A stretch of DNA of 64,000 nucleotides. Origin: Streptomyces lydicus (GTDB lineage Bacteria; Actinomycetota; Actinomycetes; Streptomycetales; Streptomycetaceae). This document shows, piece by piece, positions 51,214 through 60,138 of the stretch; positions within the stretch are counted from its first letter, which is position 1; every line of letters begins with the position of its first letter. Location: contig NZ_RDTE01000003.1 of the NCBI RefSeq assembly GCF_004125265.1, positions 1,798,001 through 1,862,000 on the forward strand, in the 5' to 3' direction. The position numbers and the translations under genes were made by a program. Under the pieces are notes generated by a model that worked only from the letters and a program-made list of their open reading frames with translations, had not been told where the DNA came from and made no database searches.

Positions 51214-51726
51214 TCAGCCGCAATACATGATCTGAGGGTGTCCGTGCTCGACCGTCTCGCCGCACTCGCGCATCCCCACGGCCTCCAGCAGGCGGCGCGA
51301 GGCTCGGTTCGCGGTCTGCGTGACGGCAACGACCCGGTCGGTTCCGGGCAGGCTTCTCGCCCACGCGAGGGCGGCGGCCACTGCCTCGCGGCCGATGCCA
51401 TCCCCCCAGCGCTCGGGCACGACGGTGTAGGACACCTCGGTGGCACCGCGCCCGGAGTACGGGTCGATGGTGATCATGCCGATCACGGCGTTCGTATCGC
51501 GCTCCGCGATGGCAATGACTCCGGGACTGCCCGGAAGGGTGCGACGCCGCACGGCGATCTTCGCCTCGCTCACCGGCCCGCCCAGGTACCGCCGCACCCG
51601 CTCGTCCCTCCAGAGCCGCTCGGCAACACGCAGATCATCCTCGGCGACCGGACGCAGAACAAGTCGCGGTGTCTGCACGTTGGCTGGCCACCAGTTGCCG
51701 TCTGATGTACGAACGAGGTCAGGCAT
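51214..51726 (-). CDS. GNAT acetyltransferase, RimJ/RimL type
   Basis: 170 residues. TPRLVLRPVAEDDL at the start, VSYTVVPERWGDGIGREAVA as motif A, and NRASRRLLEAVGMRECGE as motif B are typical of RimJ/RimL-like N-acetyltransferases. The length is normal. It lies 60 bases upstream of the other GNAT gene, in the same direction, so the two may be cotranscribed. Confidence 0.85.
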   Translation of the reverse strand: MPDLVRTSDGNWWPANVQTPRLVLRPVAEDDLRVAERLWRDERVRRYLGGPVSEAKIAVRRRTLPGSPGVIAIAERDTNAVIGMITIDPYSGRGATEVSYTVVPERWGDGIGREAVAAALAWARSLPGTDRVVAVTQTANRASRRLLEAVGMRECGETVEHGHPQIMYCG

Positions 51727-52013
51727 TCACCGATCCTGGCACTGCCGGCGGGGGGTAGGGCTGATTCGGCGCAAACGGCGATGCCGAGCCGAGGATGAGG
51801 TCCGGCCGGAGGCCATTGCCGCTGGTGGTGTAGCAGAACATCACCGCGCGCATCCCATGGCGCGGCGCCCTCTCGGCAGGGCGCCCTCGGAGGTATGGAT
51901 GGGGCGGCCGCAACGCCCTGCGGTCGGGCCTCGCTCCACCCCGCTGCTCCACCTGCTACCTGTTCCACCTGCACAGATGCGACAGAAATCGAACACGTGA
52001 TGCAATAGCTGGT
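51727..52013. other. Divergent intergenic region
   Basis: 287 bases between a leftward GNAT gene and the rightward small-gene pair. No site or gene was recognised. Confidence 0.35.
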
Positions 52014-52250
52014 ATGCAACGCCCTTCGTTCCCCGAGGATCTTCTCGCCGCACAATGCGCCTGGGACCGTACGTACCGGGCCCTCGCGGATCCGGCGCGC
52101 CGCGGAGGGACGACCGTGCTGCGGAAGCGTCTGCTGCAGCTGTCGGTGCAGGTGTGGTGGCACCCGTACTGGTCGTCGCGCGGTGCCGGATGCGGCGAGC
52201 GGGTGGCCCTGCGCGTGCGGGCGAAGCAGCTGGGGTCCGGAGCGCAGTAG
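52014..52250 (+). CDS. Small conserved Streptomyces-type protein
   Basis: 78 residues from ATG 52014. FPEDLLAAQCAWDRTYRALA and LRKRLLQLSVQVWWHPYW form the two-helix pattern of a small protein family often found before DUF6233 genes. The stop codon immediately precedes the next ATG, so the two are coupled. Confidence 0.65.
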   Translation: MQRPSFPEDLLAAQCAWDRTYRALADPARRGGTTVLRKRLLQLSVQVWWHPYWSSRGAGCGERVALRVRAKQLGSGAQ

Positions 52251-52754
52251 ATGGATCGCTGGGCCGAGGATCAGCCGCCGGTCGGCGTGCCGGCGGAGAT
52301 CACGCTGGTCTTGCCGGACGGGCAGACCGTACGTGTACGGCTTCATGAGAGGCGTGAGACACAGGGGCCGCACCCGTGGCGCTATCGCATCGGGGTGCCG
52401 GCTTGGGTGGCAACGGAGACGGGCGTGGAAGCAGCCGAGTACGGGGTTTGGGTCACCTCCGAGCAGCTCCAGCCGATCGAGGGGATCGATCTGTCCCGTG
52501 TGCCGACGCGCCGACTCCCCCCAGAGCTCCCCCCGCCGCGTCCCTCGGGGTGGGTCACGCTGCCCGACCCGAAACGGCGCGGCGGAACGGTGGTGCACGA
52601 AGCGGGCTGCCGGCAAGCCAGTGGAGGAGGGGTCGAGCTGGGCGTGATGGAGGCGCTCGACGCACTGATGCGGCCGGGCGCGCGAGCCTGCCACGACTGC
52701 GACGCCGCCGCGGCACTCAAGCCCGCGCTGGAACTCGGAACGGGGTACGTCTAG
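52251..52754 (+). CDS. DUF6233-type protein
   Basis: 167 residues from ATG 52251. ITLVLPDGQTVRVRLHERRE, EYGVWVTSEQLQPIEGIDLS, VHEAGC and PGARACHDCDAAAALKPALE match the order of motifs I know for DUF6233. The late CxxC with the earlier Cys suggests a zinc site. Function unknown; common in Streptomyces accessory DNA. Confidence 0.75.
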   Translation: MDRWAEDQPPVGVPAEITLVLPDGQTVRVRLHERRETQGPHPWRYRIGVPAWVATETGVEAAEYGVWVTSEQLQPIEGIDLSRVPTRRLPPELPPPRPSGWVTLPDPKRRGGTVVHEAGCRQASGGGVELGVMEALDALMRPGARACHDCDAAAALKPALELGTGYV

Positions 52755-52980
52755 CACGCCGCGGCGGCGCCGATCCGGAAGGCGCTTGCTGCGGCCTCTG
52801 CTGCTTAAATCCTGCCCGGTGGAGCCGCCCCGGCGCGCAGGGTCACTGAAGGCCATGCGCGGCCATGGCCGGATTCGCTACTACCCAAAGTGTTGCAATG
52901 GTGACAGATTGTGCCTGCGGTTGGGCTTTTGCCCAGATTGCCGCCCGTAGCGGGCCTACCCGCCGACGCAAGGAGAGCAC
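52755..52980. other. Intergenic region, lower GC towards the right
   Basis: 226 bases with nothing recognisable until AAGGAG just before GTG 52981. Composition drops here and remains lower through the next two genes. Confidence 0.35.
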
Positions 52981-53775
52981 GTGGCACTGCTGGAGAAGCA
53001 CCCGAACAACGCCGCAATCAATGCGCAGTTGCACAAGCACGGGGTCAACCCGGCAACCGTTGAGGGGCTGCCGGTGATTGACCCCTCCGTGATTGAACCG
53101 CGGCTTTGGCCTGTGACGGAGGAGGCGTACTTGCAGCACGGCGTCATCGGCCGGCACAAGGTCATGCGATACGACTTCGGAGCCCCGGTGGGGATTGGCT
53201 CAGCCGTCCACAACACGACAGCATCCCCGATTACGCGAGTGATCGGGGGTTCCAAGACGGTCGAGGCGTCAACAACGGTGTCGGTCTCTGCCACGGTCTC
53301 GGCCTCGTTCTTCAACACCGTCACCGCGTCGGTGAGTTCCGGGTTCTCGCAGACCTGGTCCAGCTCAACGACGTTCAAGGACGAACTGACGGTACCCATC
53401 CCTCCCGGCCACATGATGTGGCTGGAAGTCAAGCCCGTCATGCGTATCCTCGAAGGCGATTTCGTCTTCTTCGTTCGGTACAGGCAACCCTTCAACAGCA
53501 ACTGGGATGCCCCTCGGGCCCTACGCTTCAGCGGAACAGTTACAGCGCCAGGACTCGAAGGAACCCTCAAAGACGTGATCACGGTGCGGGAGGCAGTCAT
53601 CCCCGGCCAGTTCATCGAGGAATCGCACTCGGTCGAGGCGTCGTCCCGCGTCGAGAACGCCCTGATCCGTTCGGACGATGACGGGGTGGTGACGATGCCC
53701 AGCTTCGTGGCTGCCGCCCTGCTGGGGGATGCCGCCAAGAGCGAGGACGTGACAGACCAGGTCCGACCCGCGTAA
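52981..53775 (+). CDS. Aerolysin/ETX-like pore-forming protein candidate
   Basis: 264 residues from GTG 52981, with AAGGAG upstream. A central run of alternating Ser/Thr and small hydrophobics (VEASTTVSVSATVSASFFNT, then VSSGFSQTWSSSTTF) resembles the amphipathic insertion hairpin of aerolysin-type toxins. It is followed by strands (HMMWLEVKPVMRILEGDFVF) of the usual twisted sheet. There is no signal peptide. Overall size fits ETX/MTX2-type proteins, but the assignment is structural guesswork. It is followed, after an IS fragment, by a phospholipase-like gene. Confidence 0.55.
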   Translation: MALLEKHPNNAAINAQLHKHGVNPATVEGLPVIDPSVIEPRLWPVTEEAYLQHGVIGRHKVMRYDFGAPVGIGSAVHNTTASPITRVIGGSKTVEASTTVSVSATVSASFFNTVTASVSSGFSQTWSSSTTFKDELTVPIPPGHMMWLEVKPVMRILEGDFVFFVRYRQPFNSNWDAPRALRFSGTVTAPGLEGTLKDVITVREAVIPGQFIEESHSVEASSRVENALIRSDDDGVVTMPSFVAAALLGDAAKSEDVTDQVRPA

Positions 53776-53849
53776 GTACCCACTTCACGCATCGGCGGCG
53801 GTGGGCTTGGACATCGTTTCTTATGGCGTGATCGTCCGTTGAGCTGTGC

Positions 53850-53973
53850 ATGACGGGATCTGGTTGAGCGGTTGGTGCCGGAGGAGTTGTGGGTGGTGTT
53901 CCGGCGGGTGGTGCCGCCCACGGAGGTGAGGCGTCCGCAGGGCGGAGGTCGCCGTCGGGCGGGCGACCGTGGC
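53850..53973 (+). pseudogene. IS5-family transposase N-terminal fragment
   Basis: From about 53860 one frame reads LVERLVPEELWVVFRRVVPP and TEVRRPQGGGRRRAGDR, the start of a common Streptomyces IS5-type transposase distinct from the one at 1510. The natural ATG (53850) is one base out of frame and homology ends near 53973. It is a dead remnant between the two toxin-like genes. Confidence 0.65.
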
Positions 53974-54317
53974 CTTCACCTGCGTTTCTCCTGTACCGCG
54001 ACTCTCATAGGCGCACGGTAATTGTGCGCTTCGCCGATGTTTGGTAATTGCAAGATGGCGTTACAGGCCATCTTTTTGGCCACCGCCAGAGAACTCCGAG
54101 TACTCGCCAGATCCAGCGCCTTACGATGCTGAAACTTTCCACTCTCCGCCCCTGCAAGAGAATTCAGCCTCGACAGTCCCGGCATTGCCAATGGGCCCCT
54201 TCCGTAGGGGTGATCTCTGCCGCACCCAGGTGACAGTTACATGAGTGCGGCGTCCGAGTAGGTTCCAGGTACTGGAGCGGCGTATGCCGGATCCAGGTAG
54301 ACGGAAGTGAGACCGCA

Positions 54318-55718
54318 ATGAACGAGATCGCTGCCGAAGAAGAAATGAACGCTGCCCCTGAGCTGCTCGAAAAGCTTCCGGAGCACGGAGAATCCGATCC
54401 TTCCGTCTATGAAGAGGAAGCGCCCCCACCGGCGGAGAAGCCCTTGGAGGAGCTGCCGCACGAGAAGTGGGCCGGGAAGTCCGCACCCGCCGATGCAGGG
54501 CAGGTCATGCCTCTGTCCGACTGGATGGCGGGTGTTCCCGACAACATCAAGCTGAGTGACATGTCGATCCCGGGCACGCATGAGTCCTGCTCGCGGTATG
54601 ACACGTGGTCGTTCGGGTACGCCCAGTGCCAGGATTGGAGCCTTCCCCAACAATTCGCAGCCGGTGTCCGGTTCGTCGATATTCGTTGTCGAGTGGTAGG
54701 CGGCGGCTCCGGACGCAGTTTCGCTGTCCACCACGGCGACGTCTACCAGAAAATGATGTTCGGCGATGCCATGCAGCAGTGTTGGGACTACTTGCAGGCA
54801 CACCCCGGCGAGACGATCCTGATGCGACTCTCGCAGACGAAGTCCAATGAATCGGCGGAGACGTTCCGCTGGGTCTTCGACAACAGTTACGCGACTTGGC
54901 GGTACCGGTTCCACATCGCGACGAGTGTCCCCGACCTCGGACAGGTCCGCGGCAAGATTGTGCTGATGACCCGCGCCCCGTACATCGGAGGGCTGAACCT
55001 CGGATCCAGCCTGTTCGACACCCAGGACGTCTGGGAAAGACCGACCATCGCGTACAAGAAGCAGCTCGTTCACAATCACCTGGTCAAGGCGATCAACGCT
55101 GGGTCATCCAGGTCGCAGATCTTCATGAACTACACCAGCGCCAACAGCGGTCCCCAATACGGCGTTACCCCGTGGGCCTACGCGCGGGACGTGAATCCCT
55201 ACACCCTCTCGGAGGCCAACCGCCTGTACTCACCCGGCAGGCGCGTGGGCGTGATCGCGATGGACTTCATCAACCATCACAGCGCCGTGACGGCCGCCAT
55301 CGTCAAGATGAACAAGACGGGCCGGTACCCCATTGTGCTGGATATGAGCCCTACCACGGTGTCCAGTGTGCCGTATGCCGGTGGCGCGGGACAGAGTTTC
55401 AGGATCGTCCCGCAGGCCGACGGCTCCTTCGGGATCCGCAGCGTGTACTTCAACTCCGTACTGGGGATGACCAGTGGCGGTGCGGTAACCGCCCGGCCCT
55501 ATACGGGTGGCCAGGACCAGAGCTTCAGCATCGTCCCGCAGGGCGACGGTTCCATCGGTATCCGCAACAAGTACTACGACCGTGTTCTGACGTTCTCCAA
55601 CACGGGTGCGGTGTCTGCCGAGCCATACACAGGCCATGCAGGCCAGAGTTTCACTTCTGCCCCGCAAGCCGACGGTTCCACTGGCATCCGCAGCAGGTAC
55701 TTCTGGACTGGCTCATAA
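54318..55718 (+). CDS. Phosphatidylinositol-specific phospholipase C X-domain protein with beta-trefoil-like C-terminus
   Basis: 466 residues. After an acidic Pro/Glu-rich N-terminus (1-60) without a signal peptide, the X domain carries SIPGTHESC (catalytic-type His88), FVDIRCR and AVHHGD (second His at about 139), with the later ILMRLSQ and KIVLMTR. This is the order found in bacterial PI-PLC. Residues about 350-466 contain three repeats of the type QSF.IVPQADGS.GIR, as in ricin-like trefoils, which may bind sugars. The expected substrate is a phosphoinositide or a GPI-like lipid. It is probably exported by a non-Sec route or acts in the cytosol. Confidence 0.8.
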   Translation: MNEIAAEEEMNAAPELLEKLPEHGESDPSVYEEEAPPPAEKPLEELPHEKWAGKSAPADAGQVMPLSDWMAGVPDNIKLSDMSIPGTHESCSRYDTWSFGYAQCQDWSLPQQFAAGVRFVDIRCRVVGGGSGRSFAVHHGDVYQKMMFGDAMQQCWDYLQAHPGETILMRLSQTKSNESAETFRWVFDNSYATWRYRFHIATSVPDLGQVRGKIVLMTRAPYIGGLNLGSSLFDTQDVWERPTIAYKKQLVHNHLVKAINAGSSRSQIFMNYTSANSGPQYGVTPWAYARDVNPYTLSEANRLYSPGRRVGVIAMDFINHHSAVTAAIVKMNKTGRYPIVLDMSPTTVSSVPYAGGAGQSFRIVPQADGSFGIRSVYFNSVLGMTSGGAVTARPYTGGQDQSFSIVPQGDGSIGIRNKYYDRVLTFSNTGAVSAEPYTGHAGQSFTSAPQADGSTGIRSRYFWTGS

Positions 55719-55919
55719 GCGAGTCGCGCCGAACACATCGGGCCAAGCTCATCGTCCACCACGGTCCAGTACCGGATCCCCGAAGGCATCCGCACAGAAA
55801 ATGCCCGCACTCTTACCTCTAGTCCACGAGACGATCGCAACGATCCGCCACAGAGCCACACCCCCCGAGAACGTGCCGTAGGGCCCCAACGACGGGGCGC
55901 TGTACGACGTCACGCAACG

Positions 55920-56108
55920 GTCCTGGAACCCACAGAGAACGGCGCCAGGATCCGGCGACGGCGCATCTGCGAGGCTGAAGGCGTCGAGGTGCCGTACGGG
56001 GACGTCGCCCGCGGCTACGAGGCCGCGGATCGTCGCACCGTCGTGCTCAGCGACAGCGACCTCGCGGATCTGCCCCTTCCAGCGGGCTGCTGCGCCGGGT
56101 CGGCCTAA
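55920..56108 (+). pseudogene. Ku (non-homologous end-joining) gene fragment
   Basis: The frame reads RIRRRRICEAEGVEVPYGDV, ARGYEAADRRTVVLSDSDLA and DLPLPAG, then stops at 56106-56108. This corresponds to an internal part of bacterial Ku (pattern KVCE..GEEVP...RGYE...V.LSDEDLA.LPL). The first 40 residues and the rest of the protein are absent. It is a gene scrap, not functional. Confidence 0.65.
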
Positions 56109-56118
56109 TCCGCGGCTG

Positions 56119-56409
56119 ATGACGCTGCTCGGCGCACCCGACTGGGGCCTGCCCATCACGGCCTCGGACGAGCACTGCAACTGCCATCTGCCGCCTGGGG
56201 ACAACCAGCAGTGCATCACCATCACCGCCAACCTGGCCGAGTGGCCTGGAGTGCTGGAAGTGCGCGCCATCCAACGCCGCGGCGACCACCTGAAGAAGAT
56301 CCAGGAGCGCTCCCCCTCGATCTACGCGGCCCAGCAGCAGCTCGCCCTCCCCATCCCCGCCTGGGTCGACCGCTGGCTCGACCGTACGCAGCAGGCCCCC
56401 GGAAGGTAG
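56119..56409 (+). CDS. Hypothetical protein, 96 residues
   Basis: ATG 56119 opens MTLLGAPDWGLPITASDEHC. It has a CNC pair and a helical C-terminal half (HLKKIQERSPSIYAAQQQLA, IPAWVDRWLDRT). The stop codon lies inside the terminator hairpin. No family is recognised; it may be the end of a larger lost gene. Confidence 0.5.
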   Translation: MTLLGAPDWGLPITASDEHCNCHLPPGDNQQCITITANLAEWPGVLEVRAIQRRGDHLKKIQERSPSIYAAQQQLALPIPAWVDRWLDRTQQAPGR

Positions 56410-56426
56410 CTCCGGGGGCCTGCTGC
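56388..56426. terminator. Strong bidirectional terminator hairpin
   Basis: A perfect 16-bp stem pairs 56388-56403 with 56411-56426 around a 7-base loop. It sits between a rightward gene ending at 56409 and the end of the leftward ten-gene operon at 56457. Confidence 0.8.
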
Positions 56427-56456
56427 TCGAAGGTGGTCATTCGGTCGTGTGGCGGC

Positions 56457-56945
56457 TCAGCGGGTGCGACTCGTCGTGTGGGAAGCCGGCGGGGTCGGCA
56501 CCTGCTGAACGGTGCGGCTGGGGGTGCGAGGGGGCGTGGCTGCATCCCACGCGCCGGGGAACCATACCTGGCAGTACTGCTCGATGGCGCTGCGCAGGCC
56601 GTCGAACTCGGCACCCTGCCACGGCATTTCCCCGGCGGCGTGGTACTTGTCGAACTTGCCCCATCCGCTGTAGCCGAGCTGCTTTCCCGCGATCTCGTCG
56701 CGGCGGCGAAAGGTCCCGTGGTCGCTGAATGTCAGGACGGTGGTGTCGACTACACCCGTGTGCGGATGGGTGACCTGGACACGCAGTCCACCGTAGGTGT
56801 GCGCATAGATGGTTTCGGAGAATTCGACCCGCAACCGTAGCGGCTCTCCGGGGACGGGCGTCGCGTAGTACGTGTTCCCGACGACGGTGCTGTTGGCGAA
56901 GGGGATTCCCAGTTCGGCGAAGAACTCACGGGCATAAAGGGGCAT
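56457..56945 (-). CDS. Hypothetical protein at the end of the ATP-grasp operon
   Basis: 162 residues from ATG 56945 (MPLYAREFFAELGIPFANST); the upstream ATG 56990 would overlap the preceding small gene. It is strand-rich (LRLRVEFSETIYAHTYGGLR, VVDTTVLTFSDHGTF), with AIEQYCQVWFPGAWD and a Pro/Thr tail. It has no membrane helix. It is a conserved-looking operon partner of unknown function. Confidence 0.65.
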   Translation of the reverse strand: MPLYAREFFAELGIPFANSTVVGNTYYATPVPGEPLRLRVEFSETIYAHTYGGLRVQVTHPHTGVVDTTVLTFSDHGTFRRRDEIAGKQLGYSGWGKFDKYHAAGEMPWQGAEFDGLRSAIEQYCQVWFPGAWDAATPPRTPSRTVQQVPTPPASHTTSRTR

Positions 56946-56959
56946 ATGGACTTCCAGTG

Positions 56960-57181
56960 CTAACGGCGGCGTGGGGCCGGGGCGGGACATGCAGGTGGAG
57001 TGGGGGGTGCGGGTTGGGCGGCCGGCGTGGGGGTGAACGGACGCTTCGCCGCGGTGGCGTTGTGGTCGGCCGTGTGCGACTGCTCGGGCGGGCCGAGTTC
57101 ACGCAATTCCGCGGGGGTGTCGGCCAGTTCCTCACCGAGCGCGGTGAGCGTGTCGGCGGCCTCCGCGAACTGATAGTGCAG
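56960..57181 (-). CDS. Small protein with apparent CTG start
   Basis: 73 residues: LHYQFAEAADTLTALGEELA then ELRELGPPEQSHTADHN and a Pro-rich tail. Codon bias is good, yet no ATG, GTG or TTG lies between it and an in-frame TGA 10 codons upstream. CTG 57181 follows GGAGG at 8 bases. Either CTG is used or the true start was lost. It lies between the ATP-grasp gene (74 bases) and the last gene (14 bases). Confidence 0.5.
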   Translation of the reverse strand: MHYQFAEAADTLTALGEELADTPAELRELGPPEQSHTADHNATAAKRPFTPTPAAQPAPPTPPACPAPAPRRR

Positions 57182-57255
57182 CTCCCAGCCCTCCGGGATC
57201 GAGGTTGGTCAAGTGGGCATCCGGATGTTCGGGGCGGGCGGACGCGGTCGGCGGT

Positions 57256-58482
57256 CTAGGCGGGGGTGATCTGGACGGTCAGGTGCCGGTACGCCTCGGT
57301 GGAGCGGGCCTGCGCCGCTGCGGCGCTGGAGCCGGTGGTGATGAGGTAGCCGATGCGTGCGCTGAACATGTCGCCGTGCGGCGGAAGGACGAGGGGGTCG
57401 CCGACCTCCCGCTGGAAGGTCACGCGCTCAAGCCAGGGGAAGTCCCCGTCGAGGCGGCGCTCGGTGAGGGTGCCGGAGTAGGCGGGGTAGATCAGCCGGA
57501 TCGCCGCTGCCTGACTGCGCGTCGGTGTGAGGTCGGGTGCCTGTCCGCAGGCGATATCGGAAGCGGCGCGGGCCAGGTCGACGCCGGTGGCCAGGTGGAC
57601 CAGGTGGCTGATCATGTCGCCGGCGATCCGCGCGTTGACCTCGACGAGGCGGGCACGGCCGTCGACCACGCGGATCTCGACGTGGCTGACGCCGTCGCTG
57701 ATGCCCAGGGCGTCAATGGCCGCGACGGCGGCCGGGGCCACGGTGGCGAGCATCGGGTCAGTCGCATCGACCACGTGAGCCAGCTCCTCGAAGTACGGCG
57801 CGCAGCCGACGGTCTTGCGGGTGACGGCGACCACCGAGGTCTGCCCCTGGTGGGTGACGCATTCGACGCTCACTTCCGGACCGTCGAGGTACTCCTCGAC
57901 CAGGACCTGGGTGTTCTCCACTCCGTGGCCGGCGGCCTGCGCGGCGAAGGCGTACGCCGCGGGCAGTTCACCGGCGGTGTCGACGCGGACGACGCCCATG
58001 CTCGCGGCATGCGCGGCGGGCTTGAGGACGACGGGGTAGCCGATGCGCCGGGCGGCATCCGCCGCCTCACGCTCGGCGCGCACACTCACGGATGTGGCGG
58101 AGGGCACCCCGTGGCGGGCGAACAGGCTGCGGCTCGTGTGCTTGTTGCGGCAGCCCTGGAGCACCTCGGGGGCGGTGGTGGGCAGGCCGAGCTGGCGGGC
58201 CAGGCGGGCGACGGGGACGAGGTACCACTCGGTCCACGTCATCACGCCGGCCAGGTCGTGCCGCTCGGCCAGTGCGCGTCCGGCCTCGGTCAGCGCCGCC
58301 TGATCGGTGGGATCGGCGATTTCGTAGTCGAGGAGGATCTCCTTCTCCCAGGTCGGCGCGGCGCCGGAGATCAAGACGACGTCGTAGTGGGCGGCGACGT
58401 TCGCAAGGCATGTTCCGCGATACGTGTGGGCCTCCATGTCAGCGGCGGCAACGACCAGGACGACGGGACGAGAGGACAACAA
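57256..58482 (-). CDS. ATP-grasp ligase
   Basis: 408 residues from TTG 58482 (a second TTG follows at 58479). The ATP-grasp core is clear: GYPVVLKPAAHAASMGVVRV, VLVEEYLDGPEVSVECV, and HVEIRVVDGRARLVEVNARI with GDMI, giving the Lys, Glu and Glu-x-Asn metal ligands. Enzymes of this type join an amine to an ATP-activated carboxylate, often making dipeptides or peptide-like metabolites. An MFS transporter in the same operon would export the product. Confidence 0.85.
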   Translation of the reverse strand: MLSSRPVVLVVAAADMEAHTYRGTCLANVAAHYDVVLISGAAPTWEKEILLDYEIADPTDQAALTEAGRALAERHDLAGVMTWTEWYLVPVARLARQLGLPTTAPEVLQGCRNKHTSRSLFARHGVPSATSVSVRAEREAADAARRIGYPVVLKPAAHAASMGVVRVDTAGELPAAYAFAAQAAGHGVENTQVLVEEYLDGPEVSVECVTHQGQTSVVAVTRKTVGCAPYFEELAHVVDATDPMLATVAPAAVAAIDALGISDGVSHVEIRVVDGRARLVEVNARIAGDMISHLVHLATGVDLARAASDIACGQAPDLTPTRSQAAAIRLIYPAYSGTLTERRLDGDFPWLERVTFQREVGDPLVLPPHGDMFSARIGYLITTGSSAAAAQARSTEAYRHLTVQITPA

Positions 58483-58524
58483 GGCTCCAAACAGGGCGGA
58501 GGAAAGACGAGTTGAACAACGTGG

Positions 58525-58860
58525 TCAGGGGGTGCGGCGGCGCAGCTCGAAGGCCGGCGCCCAGTGGGGGTGGTCCTCGATCAGCTTCCGGGCGTAGAGC
58601 GCGGTGAAGCTGTTGTCCAGGCCGCGCGTGCCCGGCGGCAGCTGCCAGCGCAGGTCCTCGAACAGGGCCTTCAGTCCGACCCGGGTGGCGCCGGCGGCAA
58701 GCCGATCGGCCGTCAGGCGCTCCAGCGCGCGGTAGACGTACGGGTGCTCCCCGTGGAAGGCCAGGAACCGGTCGGTGAGCGTCGGGCGCGAGCCTGCTCG
58801 CGACGAGGGGCGGGATATGGGCAGGGCGTGCGGGTCGGCGGGGGTGTGGGACGTGGGCAT
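58525..58860 (-). CDS. Small phage/plasmid-type conserved protein
   Basis: 111 residues. FHGEHPYVYRALERLTADRL, GLKALFEDLRWQL, NSFTALYARKLIEDHP and FELRRR match a small-protein pattern that I know from actinophages and mobile elements. It is helical and basic, of unknown function. Its presence inside a biosynthesis-like operon is unusual. It is 42 bases upstream of the ATP-grasp gene. Confidence 0.65.
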   Translation of the reverse strand: MPTSHTPADPHALPISRPSSRAGSRPTLTDRFLAFHGEHPYVYRALERLTADRLAAGATRVGLKALFEDLRWQLPPGTRGLDNSFTALYARKLIEDHPHWAPAFELRRRTP

Positions 58861-58899
58861 GGCAGCGGACTCCGGGTGAGCAGGAGGGGGCCAGGGCGG

Positions 58900-60138
58900 T
58901 CAGGCGAAGGAGGCGCGCAGGCCGGGGGTGGCGCGCAGCCGGGCGAAGGTGGCGAAGAGGCCCAGGGCCTGCACCGCGGCACAGAGGGTGATGACGTGGC
59001 CGAGCTGAGCGGGCGGCACGGTGGCGACGAGGGCACCGGCGAGGGGGAAGGGCAGCAGGAGCAGCAGGATGGTCAGCGACAGGGTGGCGCCGAACGTGTC
59101 CGCGGGGATGAGGCGGGAGCGCAGGGTCCGCAGCACGATGGTCATGCCGCCCTCACCGGCCATGAGCACGGCGATCAAGGCGAGATAGGTGGCGTAGGTG
59201 ACGGCGAAGGGGATGGACAGGCACGCGGTGGCGGCGATCGAGGCGGACAGGGCCCCGACCGGCCACAGTCCGAAGCGGTCGATGGCCCGGCGGCACAGAG
59301 CGACCGCGACGAGGGATGCGACGGCGGCGACCGACCAGGTGAATCCGACATCGGCCGTGGAGTGTCCGAGCTGTTTGACGATGATGACCGGGGCGGCGGC
59401 TTGCAGCAGGCCGACGGCGAGGTTGGAGACGGTCAGTCCGGTCACCAGCCAGCCCAGGGCCGGTAGCGAGCGCAGGGTCGACCAGCCGGTGAGCAGACCC
59501 TGAGCGACCGGCTGTCGTGGGGGCTTGGCCCGGTGGCACTGGCGCGGGGCCAGGACGCTGGTGAGCAACGAGAAGACGGCGATCACCGTCAGCATCCCGG
59601 CGACGCCGGTCCACTGCAGCAGTACGCCGGCGAGTGCGGGGCCGGACAGGGTGGCGACCTGGTCGATGCCGAGGAGCACGGACTGCACGCGGTGGGCGCG
59701 GTCGCCGGCCTCACGGCCGGCGACGCCGCCCGCAGTCTCGGCCGCGATGTACGAGCACTCGGTGAGGATCCCGGTGGACGCGGCGAGCAGCATGACGGTG
59801 ACCGTCGCGCCGAGGCCCTGTTCCTGCGTCGGCAGGATCGATGCGGCGGCCAGGACGATCAGGGCCCTGGCGGCGGAGGCGTAGCGCAGGACGGTGGTGG
59901 TGCCGTGGCGGTCGACCAGCGCGCCGGCGAAGGCGAACGCGGCAAGGCGTGGAACCCATTCGAGCGCGAAGGCGAGTCCGCTCAGAGCCGCGGAGTTGGT
60001 GGTGGCCAGCACCAGCAGCGGGATGCCGTAGGTCGTCATGGCGAACGCGGCGGCGTCCGTGCTGCGTGGCAGGTAGATGCCGCGCAGCAGGGTGGGTACC
60101 GGCCGGTGGTCACGCCGGGGCCCGGCATGGGATCTCAC
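58900..60138 (-). CDS. MFS transporter
   Basis: 412 residues from GTG 60138, overlapping the upstream stop. About 12 membrane helices can be seen (PLLVLATTNSAALSGLAFAL, TVTVMLLAASTGILTE, GMLTVIAVFSLLTSVLA, LTILLLLLPFPLAGALVA). LVDRHG after helix 2 is the conserved loop. It is likely a drug or product exporter of the operon. Confidence 0.85.
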   Translation of the reverse strand: MRSHAGPRRDHRPVPTLLRGIYLPRSTDAAAFAMTTYGIPLLVLATTNSAALSGLAFALEWVPRLAAFAFAGALVDRHGTTTVLRYASAARALIVLAAASILPTQEQGLGATVTVMLLAASTGILTECSYIAAETAGGVAGREAGDRAHRVQSVLLGIDQVATLSGPALAGVLLQWTGVAGMLTVIAVFSLLTSVLAPRQCHRAKPPRQPVAQGLLTGWSTLRSLPALGWLVTGLTVSNLAVGLLQAAAPVIIVKQLGHSTADVGFTWSVAAVASLVAVALCRRAIDRFGLWPVGALSASIAATACLSIPFAVTYATYLALIAVLMAGEGGMTIVLRTLRSRLIPADTFGATLSLTILLLLLPFPLAGALVATVPPAQLGHVITLCAAVQALGLFATFARLRATPGLRASFA

